The notes under the pieces were generated by a model, which was not told the DNA's origin, made no database searches, and saw only the letters and a program-made list of their open reading frames with translations. Source: Polyangia bacterium (GTDB lineage: Bacteria > Myxococcota_A > Polyangia > Nannocystales > Nannocystaceae). From it: a stretch of 64,000 nt of DNA. Every line of letters begins with the position of its first letter. Position 1 is the stretch's first letter. The stretch is from contig JAUIFF010000001.1 in NCBI GenBank assembly GCA_030429545.1, positions 1,213,599-1,277,598 on the forward strand, read 5' to 3'. Below, in pieces: positions 1 to 8,865 of the stretch. The position numbers were made by a program, and so were the translations under genes.

Positions 1-2012
1 TCGTCGGCATCTGCCTGGTCGCCGTTGGGGGTGTGCGGACAATTGTCAGAGCCGTTGGGGATGCCGTCGCCATCGAGGTCGTTGGCGTGGGCATGTTCGC
101 AGTCGTCACCGTCTTCGGGGAGCGGGCAGGGGTCACAGGCATCGCCGATACCGTCGTTGTCGTCGTCGCCCTGGGCAACTTCGAGGTCGCGGACCGGGTT
201 GAACACCGTGGGGCAATTGTCGGCATCGTCGGTGATACCGTCGCCGTCGCTATCGACACCTGGTTCGGGGATACCTGTATATTCACCGGGTCGCGACGGG
301 TGACAGGTGGGCTCCTCCATCGGCGTGTCACAGGTAAACAGCGGGTAGTGAGCCTCGATCGCGGCCCGGACTTCGGCCAGGGTGGTGACCGGAATATCGC
401 GGTTGACACAGGCTCGCTTGGCCACGTCGCACACATCGAGCGGCTCACAATTGTCGCCGCCAAGGTCGGCCACGAGGGTGTCGTCGCCGTACAGCAGCTC
501 TCCGCCGCGCAGGACCAACACGACATCTTCGACCTCGGCCCCGAGGACCGCGCGATGGGCCTCGCCAGCGGTGTTGCGGAAGATCGCAATATCACCGATC
601 AGGCCCTGCTTGAGCAGGCCAACCGCACTTTCAGCACCGGCTGAGAAGGCTGCGTTGGTGGTCGCCATCTGCCACAGCTGATAGTCGTTGAAATACCCGC
701 CCATGTGGTCGCGGTTGAAGCTGTCGGCACAGGCTATCTCGCGCAGCATGTTGAACGAGCCGGAGACGACCCAGTCGGTGCCGAGGCCGATGGGAATCCC
801 CACGAGGTCAAACAACGAGACCGGGGCGGTGTTGCCATACAGCGAAATGTTTGAGCGGGGAGACCACACGATCTTGGCTCGGTCAGCCTCGATCGTGGCC
901 GTGTCGGTCGCAGTCAAACCAACTGCATGTACAATTGCCGTTTGCGACTCGATGATGTCTTCGGGCCCGGGACTGGTTGTACATAAAACTTCATTGCGCG
1001 CCGCCTGGTTGATGCCCTCGCTGATGTGGGGGACATAGGAGCTCAGGTTTTCGATGTCGCTGGCGAGTGTGCGGTCGTTGCCGTAGTTGCAACCGTTTTC
1101 GATCTGCTGGCCGCTCGAGTCGTCGAGTGGGAACGTGTCGCTGTCGACAGCCTGAATGGGCAGCCCCTCTAAATCGCCGTTGGAGTCGAGGTTGCGCAGC
1201 AGGCCATCGCGGCCACCGGCACTGATTGTCGAGGTAGCTCCCGAGAGCACAAACCGCAACTCAGCCCCGTGGATCTCGGCCGTACTTGCGCCGCCCGACA
1301 CACTGATCTGGTCGTGACCATTTTGCCCCTTGCGCCAGTCGTGACGGTGCTCGTAGCGATCGACGCCCTCGCCGATGGGCTGGTTGCCGACGAACGAAAT
1401 GTGGTCGTGCAAGTTGATAAGCCCGGGAGAAATCACGCCGTCGGCACAGGCCACATGGGCAGCATTCTCGGCTCCGGGGTCCTGGTCGCAGTCGCAGCCG
1501 ACACAGGTGATGATACCCGAGGGGTTCACCAGCACCTGTCCGTTGTTGAAGACTTCGTCGGGGGCGAGCACCGTGCCCCGGAGCAACATGCCGCTGTTGC
1601 CAGGTTGTGTGACGATACAAGTGTCCTGATCTGGAGGCTCGATAGGCTCGCCCTCACAGTCGACAATCTCCGGCTCGTCGAGGTCACCACCGTCGGTATC
1701 GCTACCCGTGTCTGTGTCGGAATCCGAGTCTGAATCGGAGTCGGAGTCGGTCGAGTCGGTTGTCTCAGAGTCGGAGTCGGTCGGGTCGGTTGTTGGGCCG
1801 GTTGTCGGATCCGTTTCGGTCGACTCGCTGGTATCGGTATCGGTCGTGGGGCCGGCGGTTGTGTCCGTCTCTGAAGAGGAGGGATCGTCTGTGTCGGTCG
1901 TCGTATTTTCTGTGTCCGAGTCGGTTGCGTCGACCATGTCGTTGGAGCACGCAGAGAGTCCCGAAAGCGACGCGAGAGAGAGAGCGGTGACGAGGAGGCG
2001 CGAATGTCTCAC
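1..2012 (-). CDS. Amidohydrolase-family lipoprotein with calcium-binding repeats (partial, C-terminus off left edge)
   Basis: The reading frame stays open to base 1, so the 3' end is missing. The N-terminus is a lipoprotein signal peptide ending in an LSAC lipobox, followed by about 60 residues of Thr/Ser/Asp-rich linker that includes a run of SD dipeptides. The central part has an NLHDH motif, the H-x-H metal site of amidohydrolases, and ends in the usual amidohydrolase pattern (GLIGDIAIFR). The visible C-terminus carries at least three Asp-rich units of the thrombospondin type-3 kind (DSDGDGITDDADNCP, DDDNDGIGDACD, DLDGDGIPNGSDNCP), which normally bind calcium. It probably acts as a surface-anchored hydrolase; the substrate cannot be read from the sequence. 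The start is GTG at 2012, giving a good signal peptide; TTG at 2018 with GGA five bases upstream is an alternative. It is divergent from the gene at 2356. Confidence 0.85.
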   Translation of the reverse strand, partial: MRHSRLLVTALSLASLSGLSACSNDMVDATDSDTENTTTDTDDPSSSETDTTAGPTTDTDTSESTETDPTTGPTTDPTDSDSETTDSTDSDSDSDSDSDTDTGSDTDGGDLDEPEIVDCEGEPIEPPDQDTCIVTQPGNSGMLLRGTVLAPDEVFNNGQVLVNPSGIITCVGCDCDQDPGAENAAHVACADGVISPGLINLHDHISFVGNQPIGEGVDRYEHRHDWRKGQNGHDQISVSGGASTAEIHGAELRFVLSGATSTISAGGRDGLLRNLDSNGDLEGLPIQAVDSDTFPLDDSSGQQIENGCNYGNDRTLASDIENLSSYVPHISEGINQAARNEVLCTTSPGPEDIIESQTAIVHAVGLTATDTATIEADRAKIVWSPRSNISLYGNTAPVSLFDLVGIPIGLGTDWVVSGSFNMLREIACADSFNRDHMGGYFNDYQLWQMATTNAAFSAGAESAVGLLKQGLIGDIAIFRNTAGEAHRAVLGAEVEDVVLVLRGGELLYGDDTLVADLGGDNCEPLDVCDVAKRACVNRDIPVTTLAEVRAAIEAHYPLFTCDTPMEEPTCHPSRPGEYTGIPEPGVDSDGDGITDDADNCPTVFNPVRDLEVAQGDDDNDGIGDACDPCPLPEDGDDCEHAHANDLDGDGIPNGSDNCPHTPNGDQADAD

Positions 2013-2355
2013 GGGCAAGATGGTCCGATCGTTAGCGGCCGCGCACAATCGCCGTCGCATGCGAGATCACAGGTTCGAAGGCTCGGCTATCTCAAGTGAG
2101 AACCCACCCACAAAAATCCATGAGCATTCGTGGACAGATGTGCGTGCACAAGCCGCGCGAGGATGTCCCCAAATAATTGCAGGTAGTTGTCACGGACGAG
2201 CAAAAAGATGCCTAGGAACAATGATCCGGCGCGGTCTCTTAAACGGTGTTCACAATCGAGCTGAATGTGAATTGTTTGTGACTCAATGGGAGTTTTTGCA
2301 GATCGTGGTCCCTACCGCGGCTTTCGCCCGATCTGTACGTTGGGCGCAGGACCCC
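2013..2355. other. Divergent intergenic region
   Basis: About 340 bases separate two divergent lipoprotein genes and should hold both promoters. It is visibly more AT-rich than its neighbours. No clear promoter hexamer pair, RNA gene or repeat was recognised. The long plus-strand frame that crosses it is the mirror of the SD-rich linker of the left-hand gene and is not coding. The AGGA at 2348-2351 is the ribosome binding site of the gene starting at 2356. Confidence 0.5.
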
Positions 2356-4026
2356 ATGCCGAAATTGAACGTCTTGCGTTTTTCACAAAGTTTTTGGTTG
2401 TCAGGCGTCGCCATCTCGATGGCGGGCGTACTCGCACTGACCGGTTGCAACAACACGGGCAGCGATTCCGACACGATGGTGACGCTGACCACGGCTTCGG
2501 GGACGACGGGAAGCACGGGCGCGGGCACGGTCGACCCTTCGGGCGAGACCGAAACTGGGACCGAAACCGAAACCGAAACCGAGGCTGGTTCGGAGGCATC
2601 GACGGGTCCCGAGCCGCGGCCGTGTAAGACCGACTTTGATTGCCAGGACGATCCCAACGGATCGATCTGCGACACCGAAACCGGTGAGTGCGTGGCAACG
2701 TGTGCACCTGGTGATACGGCGCCCTGTTACACCGGTCCTCAGGGAACCGAGGGGGTTGGCACCTGCAAAGGCGGTCAGCAGACATGTGCCGCGGACGGCA
2801 CTTGGGGCATCTGCCTCGGCGAAGTCTTGCCGGCAACCGAGGTGTGTGGGAACAACATCGACGACAACTGCAACGGCACGGTCGACGACGATGCCGATGA
2901 TGACAACGACGGATGGGGAGCGTGCTCGGGCGATTGTTGCGATGCCGTGAGTGGGGCCTGCAGCGACCCACACCTCGTTAACCCTGGGGCCTACGAGGTC
3001 GACGACAACGGTGTCGATGACGATTGCGACGGCGACGTCGACGAGCCGGCCGCCCTTTGTGGTCAGGGCCTTGCCAGCGATGCTTCGGATCCCCGCGATT
3101 ACGCCCGTGCCATGGACTTGTGCCAAGTGACCGAGGAAGACCCGGAGGACCCCAAAGACCGAACTTGGGGGTTGATCAGCGCCAAGTTTAGTCTGGCCGA
3201 TGGGACAGGTAATCCGATGGCTGAAGCGCGGGCGATTCGCACCGAGTTTGGTGAGGTCTTGGTCCCCCAACGCGATATCAACATGGCCGTATTTTCGAGC
3301 GGACACGCGGCCGCCGTGGGGCAACAAAACCCGAGCTACGCTGGTTTTCAACCAGGCGAGAACCTCGGCATCAGCAGCGACGTGCCGGCGGACTGGCTCG
3401 ATGCCAACAACGGGAAGCTGCCGAATCCGGAGGGATGTGGCGAAGCGGTTGTGACCGAGGCCAACGACCCCATCATGCTGACCCTGCGGGTGCGTGCACC
3501 GACAAATGCCAACTCGTTCAGCGTCGATATGAACTTCTTTTCGGCCGAGTATCCGGAGTGGGTCTGCAGCATCTACAACGACTTCTTTGTTGCCCTTTTA
3601 GACAGCTCGTCGCCTGACAACCCGCCCGACCACAACATTGCTATCTACGACGACGGCGACGTTCATTGGCCGGTCGGTGTGAATTTGGTGCGGGTCGCCG
3701 ACGGCCTGTTTTCGCAGTGTAAGAACGGAACCGTGGGTTGCGGCCCAGATATCCCCGAGTCCAACTACACCGGATGCACATCGGCGGGACCGCTGGCGGG
3801 AACGGGTTTTGACGAACTCGATCCATCTGGCTGCGGACAGGGTGACCCCGTGGGTGGTGGCACCGGGTGGTTGACCATGCGCGGGAACATTCTGCCGGGG
3901 GAAGTCTTTGAGTTGCGCCTGGCGATCTGGGATGCGGGCGGACACATTTTCGACTCGCTGGTTTTGCTCGATAATTTTCAGTGGTCTGTCGAGGCTGCCG
4001 ACCCTGGTATCGAGCCTCCGCAGTAG
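2356..4026 (+). CDS. Surface lipoprotein with MopE-type metal-binding motif and choice-of-anchor-like domain
   Basis: A 556-residue exported lipoprotein. The signal peptide ends in LTGC, followed by a Thr/Gly/Glu-rich stalk with ET repeats to about residue 85. A Cys-rich section follows, with the pattern CNNIDDNCNGTVDD and later DNGVDDDCDGDVDE; these are the Asp/Cys units of the putative metal-binding family that includes MopE. The C-terminal half (about 270-556) has the features of the choice-of-anchor L family, including MNFFSAEYPEW near the middle and DSLVLLDNFQW at the end, so it is probably a beta-rich surface domain. The start is ATG at 2356, four bases after AGGA; the longer frame starting at 1708 is rejected because it runs antisense through the neighbouring gene. 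Function is unknown beyond likely surface display and metal binding. Confidence 0.85.
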   Translation: MPKLNVLRFSQSFWLSGVAISMAGVLALTGCNNTGSDSDTMVTLTTASGTTGSTGAGTVDPSGETETGTETETETEAGSEASTGPEPRPCKTDFDCQDDPNGSICDTETGECVATCAPGDTAPCYTGPQGTEGVGTCKGGQQTCAADGTWGICLGEVLPATEVCGNNIDDNCNGTVDDDADDDNDGWGACSGDCCDAVSGACSDPHLVNPGAYEVDDNGVDDDCDGDVDEPAALCGQGLASDASDPRDYARAMDLCQVTEEDPEDPKDRTWGLISAKFSLADGTGNPMAEARAIRTEFGEVLVPQRDINMAVFSSGHAAAVGQQNPSYAGFQPGENLGISSDVPADWLDANNGKLPNPEGCGEAVVTEANDPIMLTLRVRAPTNANSFSVDMNFFSAEYPEWVCSIYNDFFVALLDSSSPDNPPDHNIAIYDDGDVHWPVGVNLVRVADGLFSQCKNGTVGCGPDIPESNYTGCTSAGPLAGTGFDELDPSGCGQGDPVGGGTGWLTMRGNILPGEVFELRLAIWDAGGHIFDSLVLLDNFQWSVEAADPGIEPPQ

Positions 4027-4046
4027 CAACACGTCGACCGAGCGGC

Positions 4047-4066
4047 CCTCTACATATGTGTGGAGG
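4047..4066. terminator. Hairpin downstream of the lipoprotein gene
   Basis: CCTCTACA (4047-4054) pairs with TGTGGAGG (4059-4066), eight pairs including one wobble, around a four-base loop. It starts 20 bases after the stop codon. There is no T-tract, so it may be a transcript end-stabilising hairpin rather than an intrinsic terminator. Confidence 0.4.
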
Positions 4067-4523
4067 AGGACATGCGCAGATTCCGGAGCGCGGGCCGGAA
4101 GTTCGCAGGGCGAACGCAATTGATCATTGGTGACCCGTGTCGCGGGTTGCCCTGACTACGCGCACAGGAGCGGCGCTGCCCGACTCGACGCTGCGAATCG
4201 ATCAAAGGCGCAAACCGGCCCGTCGGTACTGCCCGCTGGACGTGCGGGAGGACAGGCTGGCGCCGCTATTTTATTGCTTTGTTTTATGTCCTATAGAACA
4301 TACGATCATCGGGACGCGTGCATCGGGCATCGTGCGCGTCACCGTACTTGTCCTCAAATTCGTCTGATTGCCCATATGACCTCGGAGATGGAAGTTGTCA
4401 CCATTCCCCTGTTGCCCGTAGCTTCAGGTGACCCATAGGACATGAATTGGCTGATCTGATTGAGATCACCCATGTATGTACAATATGGGGCGCTTTTGGA
4501 CCGAAAGGCCCCGGGTCTACCCC
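4067..4523. other. Intergenic region without a recognised gene
   Basis: About 450 bases with only short frames of poor quality. It holds one exact copy of the dispersed palindrome (TGTATGTACA at 4473-4482), about 40 bases before the next start codon. No promoter could be assigned with confidence. Confidence 0.5.
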
Positions 4524-6368
4524 ATGTCAACCCGTACTATCTCACGTTTACTTGTACTTGCCAGCTACACACCGGTGTTGCTTGCAGCGTTAGCTGTGGG
4601 CTGCACCCCAGTCGAGGGGGATTCCGAAACCAACGTCACAGACTCGGCCACCGGGGAGGAGAGCACTGCCGGCCCGACGACGACGACGAGCGAGTCCGAC
4701 TCTGGGGATGCCTCGGCGAGCACGACCACCGAGCCTGGGTCTGAAACCGAACCCTGCGAGCCCGGGTGCAACGCGGGAGTATGGGACGACTGCGTCGAGC
4801 AACCGGTTTTTTGCCAGCACGGCTGTGGCGATGTCGGTTGCTACGAGGTTTGCACCCCCGGCGAAACCCAGTGCAACGGAGATACCGTTGAGGTCTGCAA
4901 CGAGCAGGGCGAGGGGTTTGAGGAAAGCGAAACCTGCGATGGCTTGATGGGGCTCACCTGTCACGAAGGTGTATGTACAGGTTTGTGTGCCGGACTTGAG
5001 CTCAACAACGACAACTCTGGCTGCGATTTTTATCCGACGGTGACGGCCAATATTATCGACGACGCAGAGTTTCGCTTTGCTGTTCGCGTCGCCAACTCCG
5101 GGGCTGAGGATGTCACCACCGTCATCCACCGAAACGGCATTCAGCTCAAGGAGCAGCTGGTCCCAGTGGGCAAGGCTATCACGATCGAGTTGCCCTGGGT
5201 CCCCGAGCTCAAGGCCACCGAAGACTGGGAGTACTCCCGGGTGGTCGAGGCAGGTGCCTATCGCTTGCGATCGACCGGACCAGTGATTGTATATCAATAC
5301 AATGCCAACGGCGGGGGTGAGGGGGCCGACGATGCCGAGAGCAACGATGCCTCGATGTTGTTACCCGCCCACCGCCTCGCCACGGACTATTTTGTCTCGT
5401 CCTATCCATCGTGGCCAGATCCCAACAGCGGCCTGCTGATGCCGGGGTTTTATACGATCACGGCATTACATGATAGTACATACGTCGAGCTGACCTCACT
5501 CGGTGGACAGGTGGTCGCCAGGCCAGGAGCCGGAGTAAACTTTCTCGGTGAAGGCCAGCTTGTGCTCAACCGTGGCGATGTGCTTGAAGTGTTCTCAGGG
5601 GGTTCCGAGAATGAGCCTGGAACGCTGTCGGGAACCCGAATTGAAGCTGATCAGCCGGTCCAAGTGATTGCCGGCCACATGTGTGCCGGCGTTCCATTGG
5701 GTGATGATACATGTAATCACCTAGAAGAATCGATGTACCCGGCAGACCTGCTGGGCAAGTACCACCTTGTGGTTCCACCGTTATCTCTCGATCAACAGCC
5801 ACACCTGCAGGAGGTGCATGTGTTGGCGACGATGTCCGGCACCACGATCGAGGTCAACGACGAAGAGGTCGCCTCCAACCTCGATGCCGGGCAGACGGTG
5901 GTTTTGCCCGTCGGCAGCGAGCCCACACTTGTTTCTGGCACCAAGCCGATTAGCGTCGCACAGTTTGTGGTGAGCCCAAAACCCGGCGAAACCGGGGGGC
6001 CGGCGATGTTGATCGCGCAAAGCCTCGAAATATACAACGACAGTCAAGCATTCGTTGCTCCGGCGGGCTACGACGACGTGTTTGTCGACGTGTTTGTGGC
6101 CAGTGAGGCGCCTCCGAATGTTGACCTATCCGTGCCGATGGAGTCGGTAAACGAGGGATATACAAATATTGTGGCGAACTACTGGTATCAGCGCTACCGG
6201 GTAGATCCAATGTACTACGACCTCCTCCATACGGTCACGACCATCAGTCAGCATGTGTTTGTGTCGGTGTACGGCGAGTCGACCCGCGGGAGTGCGTGGT
6301 ACCCGGCCGGTGTGCAGAGTCCGTCACCAGATCCGGGGGAGTTGCCGGTTGTGCGCCTGATACGGTGA
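4524..6368 (+). CDS. IgGFc-binding-domain-like surface lipoprotein
   Basis: A 614-residue lipoprotein. The signal peptide ends in LAVGC; a Thr/Ser/Glu stalk and a Cys-rich section (about residues 75-150) follow. The remainder resembles the N-terminal domain of IgGFc-binding proteins: it alternates short beta strands and contains phrases typical of that family, such as VIVYQYN, SMLLPAHRLATDYFV, FYTITALHDSTYVEL, VIAGHMCAGVP and YHLVVPPLS. Related bacterial proteins are thought to be surface adhesins, but the ligand is unknown. The start is ATG at 4524 because it gives a compact signal peptide; an in-frame ATG at 4476 would add a charged 16-residue extension. An exact copy of the dispersed palindrome lies in the coding sequence at 4970-4979, read as V-C-T. 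Confidence 0.75.
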   Translation: MSTRTISRLLVLASYTPVLLAALAVGCTPVEGDSETNVTDSATGEESTAGPTTTTSESDSGDASASTTTEPGSETEPCEPGCNAGVWDDCVEQPVFCQHGCGDVGCYEVCTPGETQCNGDTVEVCNEQGEGFEESETCDGLMGLTCHEGVCTGLCAGLELNNDNSGCDFYPTVTANIIDDAEFRFAVRVANSGAEDVTTVIHRNGIQLKEQLVPVGKAITIELPWVPELKATEDWEYSRVVEAGAYRLRSTGPVIVYQYNANGGGEGADDAESNDASMLLPAHRLATDYFVSSYPSWPDPNSGLLMPGFYTITALHDSTYVELTSLGGQVVARPGAGVNFLGEGQLVLNRGDVLEVFSGGSENEPGTLSGTRIEADQPVQVIAGHMCAGVPLGDDTCNHLEESMYPADLLGKYHLVVPPLSLDQQPHLQEVHVLATMSGTTIEVNDEEVASNLDAGQTVVLPVGSEPTLVSGTKPISVAQFVVSPKPGETGGPAMLIAQSLEIYNDSQAFVAPAGYDDVFVDVFVASEAPPNVDLSVPMESVNEGYTNIVANYWYQRYRVDPMYYDLLHTVTTISQHVFVSVYGESTRGSAWYPAGVQSPSPDPGELPVVRLIR

Positions 6369-6372
6369 TCTA

Positions 6373-6388
6373 ATGTATGCCTATACAT
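6373..6388. terminator. Short inverted repeat after the IgGFc-like gene
   Basis: ATGTAT and ATACAT form a six-base stem around GCCT, starting five bases after the stop codon. The stem is AT-rich and weak. Its composition resembles the dispersed palindrome family, so it may belong to that family rather than act as a terminator. Confidence 0.25.
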
Positions 6389-6437
6389 GCGAATGAACGG
6401 CGGTCGAAGTTTCGATTCCTCGTGTTAGACTGACGCG

Positions 6438-7175
6438 GTGCAAGCTGCTCAAGTTGCCTGGGAACAGATCGAACAAACACACGGGGGAGCTCCGCTCGTC
6501 CTAACCTGTGAGCATGCATCGAACCACTTGCCATCGCCCTGGCGGTGGTCACCGGCGGATGAATGGTGCATTTCCACCCACTGGGCGTTTGATATCGGTG
6601 CCGCCGAACTCACCCGTGAGTTGGCCGCGTCACTGGGCGCACCGGCGGTCCTGAGCCGGTTTTCACGACTTCTCATCGACCCCAACCGGGCGCCTTCGCA
6701 GTCGGGCCTGTTTCGCCGCCAAGCCGAAGGGCGGGTGCTTGCGCTCAACGAGGACCTTCCTGCGGACGAACAACAACGTCGACTCGAAGTGTGCTACCGC
6801 CCGTACCACGCGGCGATCGACGGTGTGCTCGCGGGCGGACCGTGGCGTGGGTTGGTTTCGGTCCACACTTTCACACCCGTGTATGAGCAACAAACTCGCA
6901 CGGTCGAGGTGGGAGTGTTGTTCAACGACTGCCAGGCGCAGGCCGAAACACTTGCGCACAGGTTACAGGGGCACTACCAAACGGCTCTCAATCAACCCTA
7001 TACGGGTAAGGGGGGCAAATTTGCTTTTTCCCCCTACGACCACGCTCGGCGGGCCGGGCTACCCTGGCTCGAATTGGAGGTTCGCCAGGATATTAGCGGT
7101 GACACGGCCCGGCGACGACAGCTGGTTCCTGTGCTCACAGACGGCTTGCTGGCGGCGTTCGGGCTGTCGACTTGA
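6438..7175 (+). CDS. N-formylglutamate amidohydrolase family protein
   Basis: A 245-residue cytoplasmic protein of the N-formylglutamate amidohydrolase (HutG-type) family, zinc hydrolases that release formate from N-formylglutamate or related N-acyl amino acids. Family marks are CEHASNHLP near residue 30, DIGAAELTRELA near 55, DPNR near 85 and SVHTFTP near 140, which supply metal-binding His and Glu residues. Length fits the family. There are no histidine degradation genes nearby, so the physiological substrate is open. The start is GTG at 6438, the only start codon placed before the conserved N-terminus. It is followed after 31 bases by the metallo-beta-lactamase-fold gene, and the two may be co-transcribed. 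Confidence 0.8.
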   Translation: MQAAQVAWEQIEQTHGGAPLVLTCEHASNHLPSPWRWSPADEWCISTHWAFDIGAAELTRELAASLGAPAVLSRFSRLLIDPNRAPSQSGLFRRQAEGRVLALNEDLPADEQQRRLEVCYRPYHAAIDGVLAGGPWRGLVSVHTFTPVYEQQTRTVEVGVLFNDCQAQAETLAHRLQGHYQTALNQPYTGKGGKFAFSPYDHARRAGLPWLELEVRQDISGDTARRRQLVPVLTDGLLAAFGLST

Positions 7176-7206
7176 CCCCACCGGGGTTGGGCCTGCACAG
7201 TGAAGC

Positions 7207-8286
7207 ATGACCAAAGAGTCTCGATACGCCCCGCTCGAGTCGTGGATGCAACCCTGTGTGGAGCTCGATCAAAGTTGGGACACAACCTGTCCCAACGAGC
7301 GGCTCGAGGCGGTGCTTGCTGGTGGTCGCGCGTTGCGTCAACGCCTGCTAGCCGGTCCACAGGTGCGCTACTACCAGACCTTTGACCTGGCCAAAATTCC
7401 CTATCCGCGCCGCTACGCCCTGCGCGATGCATGTGCGTTGAAGTTGCCGTATGTACACATTCTCAATCGCCTGTTCGTGATGCAGTTTGATTCGCCAGAC
7501 GGCGTCAAGACTCTGCTCGGCGAGCCACTCGATCGCCTCGGTAGCGCCAAAACCCCATTTTTTGATCGGCTCTCGCGGCCATTTGGCGGACCGCAGGCGA
7601 GGGTGCCAAATCTGTTGTGGCCGCCACGTGGGGTTGTCGAAGCCTGCCTAGACACGGTTGGTATCGGTTGCGAGCAGGTCGACTACATCACCTTTGATCA
7701 CTTGCATACGCAAGATATTCGCCGGTGGTTGGGAACCGCGGACACACCGGCGGTGTTTCCCAATGCCAAGCTACTGGTCACGCGCAAGGAGTGGGCGATT
7801 GCGAGGGCTCCGGTTGGTTATCAGCGGGACTGGTACCCACCGCAAGGTACCGTTGGGGTGCCGCAAAATCGTGTGATTCTATTTGATTGTGACCTCGACC
7901 TCGGGGGCGGGGTTTGTCTGGTGCGCACACCCGGTCATACCGACGGCAATCACTCAATCGTTGCGCATACACCAGATGGACTGTTGGTAACCTCCGAGAA
8001 CGGCGTGTGTGCCGATGCCTATGCCCCCCAACACTCACGGATTCCGGGACTTCGTCGCTACGCCCGGCGGACTGGGATGAAAGTTGTGCTCAACGGCAAC
8101 ACCCTCGACGGGTCGACGCAGCAGTACATCTCGATGTTGCTCGAACGCGAGCTCGCAGGCCCATGCCCGCAGGACCCGAGGTTTTACAACGTCTACCCCT
8201 CGTCCGAACTTTCCCCCCACTGGTTGTCGCCCGGGCTGCGTCCCGCGTTTCGGTTTGGCGAGCGCCGCTACGGACAACCAGTTTAG
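7207..8286 (+). CDS. Metallo-beta-lactamase-fold hydrolase
   Basis: A 359-residue protein. The segment DHLHTQDIRRWLG near residue 160 resembles the H-x-H-x-D metal motif of the metallo-beta-lactamase fold, though Asp is displaced by one position. RTPGHTDGNHSI near 240 supplies a further metal His and the typical GH turn. The N-terminal 130 residues and C-terminal 80 residues are not recognised. Substrates in this superfamily are too varied to predict (lactones, thioesters, phosphodiesters). It is convergent with the TlpA gene, with only five bases between the two stop codons. Confidence 0.7.
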   Translation: MTKESRYAPLESWMQPCVELDQSWDTTCPNERLEAVLAGGRALRQRLLAGPQVRYYQTFDLAKIPYPRRYALRDACALKLPYVHILNRLFVMQFDSPDGVKTLLGEPLDRLGSAKTPFFDRLSRPFGGPQARVPNLLWPPRGVVEACLDTVGIGCEQVDYITFDHLHTQDIRRWLGTADTPAVFPNAKLLVTRKEWAIARAPVGYQRDWYPPQGTVGVPQNRVILFDCDLDLGGGVCLVRTPGHTDGNHSIVAHTPDGLLVTSENGVCADAYAPQHSRIPGLRRYARRTGMKVVLNGNTLDGSTQQYISMLLERELAGPCPQDPRFYNVYPSSELSPHWLSPGLRPAFRFGERRYGQPV

Positions 8287-8291
8287 TGCTG

Positions 8292-8834
8292 CTACGAGCT
8301 TCCTAGTGCCTTTTTGAGGTGCTCGGCAAGTTCGGGATCTTCGGGGATAATCATGCCGTCGCGCCGCCACAAAATCGTGCCCTTGGCGTCGACGAGCAGA
8401 GATACCGGGTAGCCGTTGAGGCGCAGGCTTTGGGTTGCCCGGTTTTTCGGATCGAGGATGACTGGAAATGCAAAGCCGTAATCATCGACGAGTTTGCGGA
8501 CCTCGGGCTCATCGCCAGCTTTGTCGACATTGATGGTGACGACGGAAAATCCCTTGGGCCCGAGTTCGCGATGGAGGCGGTCGAGCTCCGGGAGTTCTTG
8601 GCGACATGGAGGGCACCAGGTTGCCCACACATTGAGGAGGATGACCTTGCCGCGAAAATCCTCGATCTGTGCATATTCACCGGATAGCAGTTTGCCGGTG
8701 AGGCGCGGGACCGGCTCGCCCGGTGTCGACTTGGAGGTCGCCGGCGCAGGCTCGCCGCCGGCGGTCGGTTTCCCCTGGCAGGCACCAATAAACAGCACCA
8801 AGGCAAGGCTCAGGTATGTGCGGATCCGTGTCAC
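8292..8834 (-). CDS. TlpA-family thioredoxin lipoprotein
   Basis: A 180-residue membrane-anchored thioredoxin. The signal peptide ends in the lipobox IGAC (Cys19). After a Pro/Ala/Gly-rich linker the TlpA/ResA-type fold starts near residue 42; WATWCPPC contains the redox pair Cys74 and Cys77, and NGYPVSLLVD supplies the cis-Pro loop. Such proteins reduce disulfides in the periplasm, for example in cytochrome c maturation or in damaged envelope proteins. No cytochrome maturation genes lie nearby, so a partner cannot be named. The ATG at 8834 gives a clean signal peptide. Confidence 0.9.
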   Translation of the reverse strand: MTRIRTYLSLALVLFIGACQGKPTAGGEPAPATSKSTPGEPVPRLTGKLLSGEYAQIEDFRGKVILLNVWATWCPPCRQELPELDRLHRELGPKGFSVVTINVDKAGDEPEVRKLVDDYGFAFPVILDPKNRATQSLRLNGYPVSLLVDAKGTILWRRDGMIIPEDPELAEHLKKALGSS

Positions 8835-8865
8835 GGCTGATCGAGCATAGCACCCCGGCTGCTAG

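Noticed and set aside
1708..2355. 216-codon N-terminal extension of the lipoprotein gene at 2356, rich in Ser/Glu/Val
   Set aside because: It is the mirror of the SD-rich linker of the minus-strand amidohydrolase, and the signal peptide with its ribosome binding site begins at 2356.
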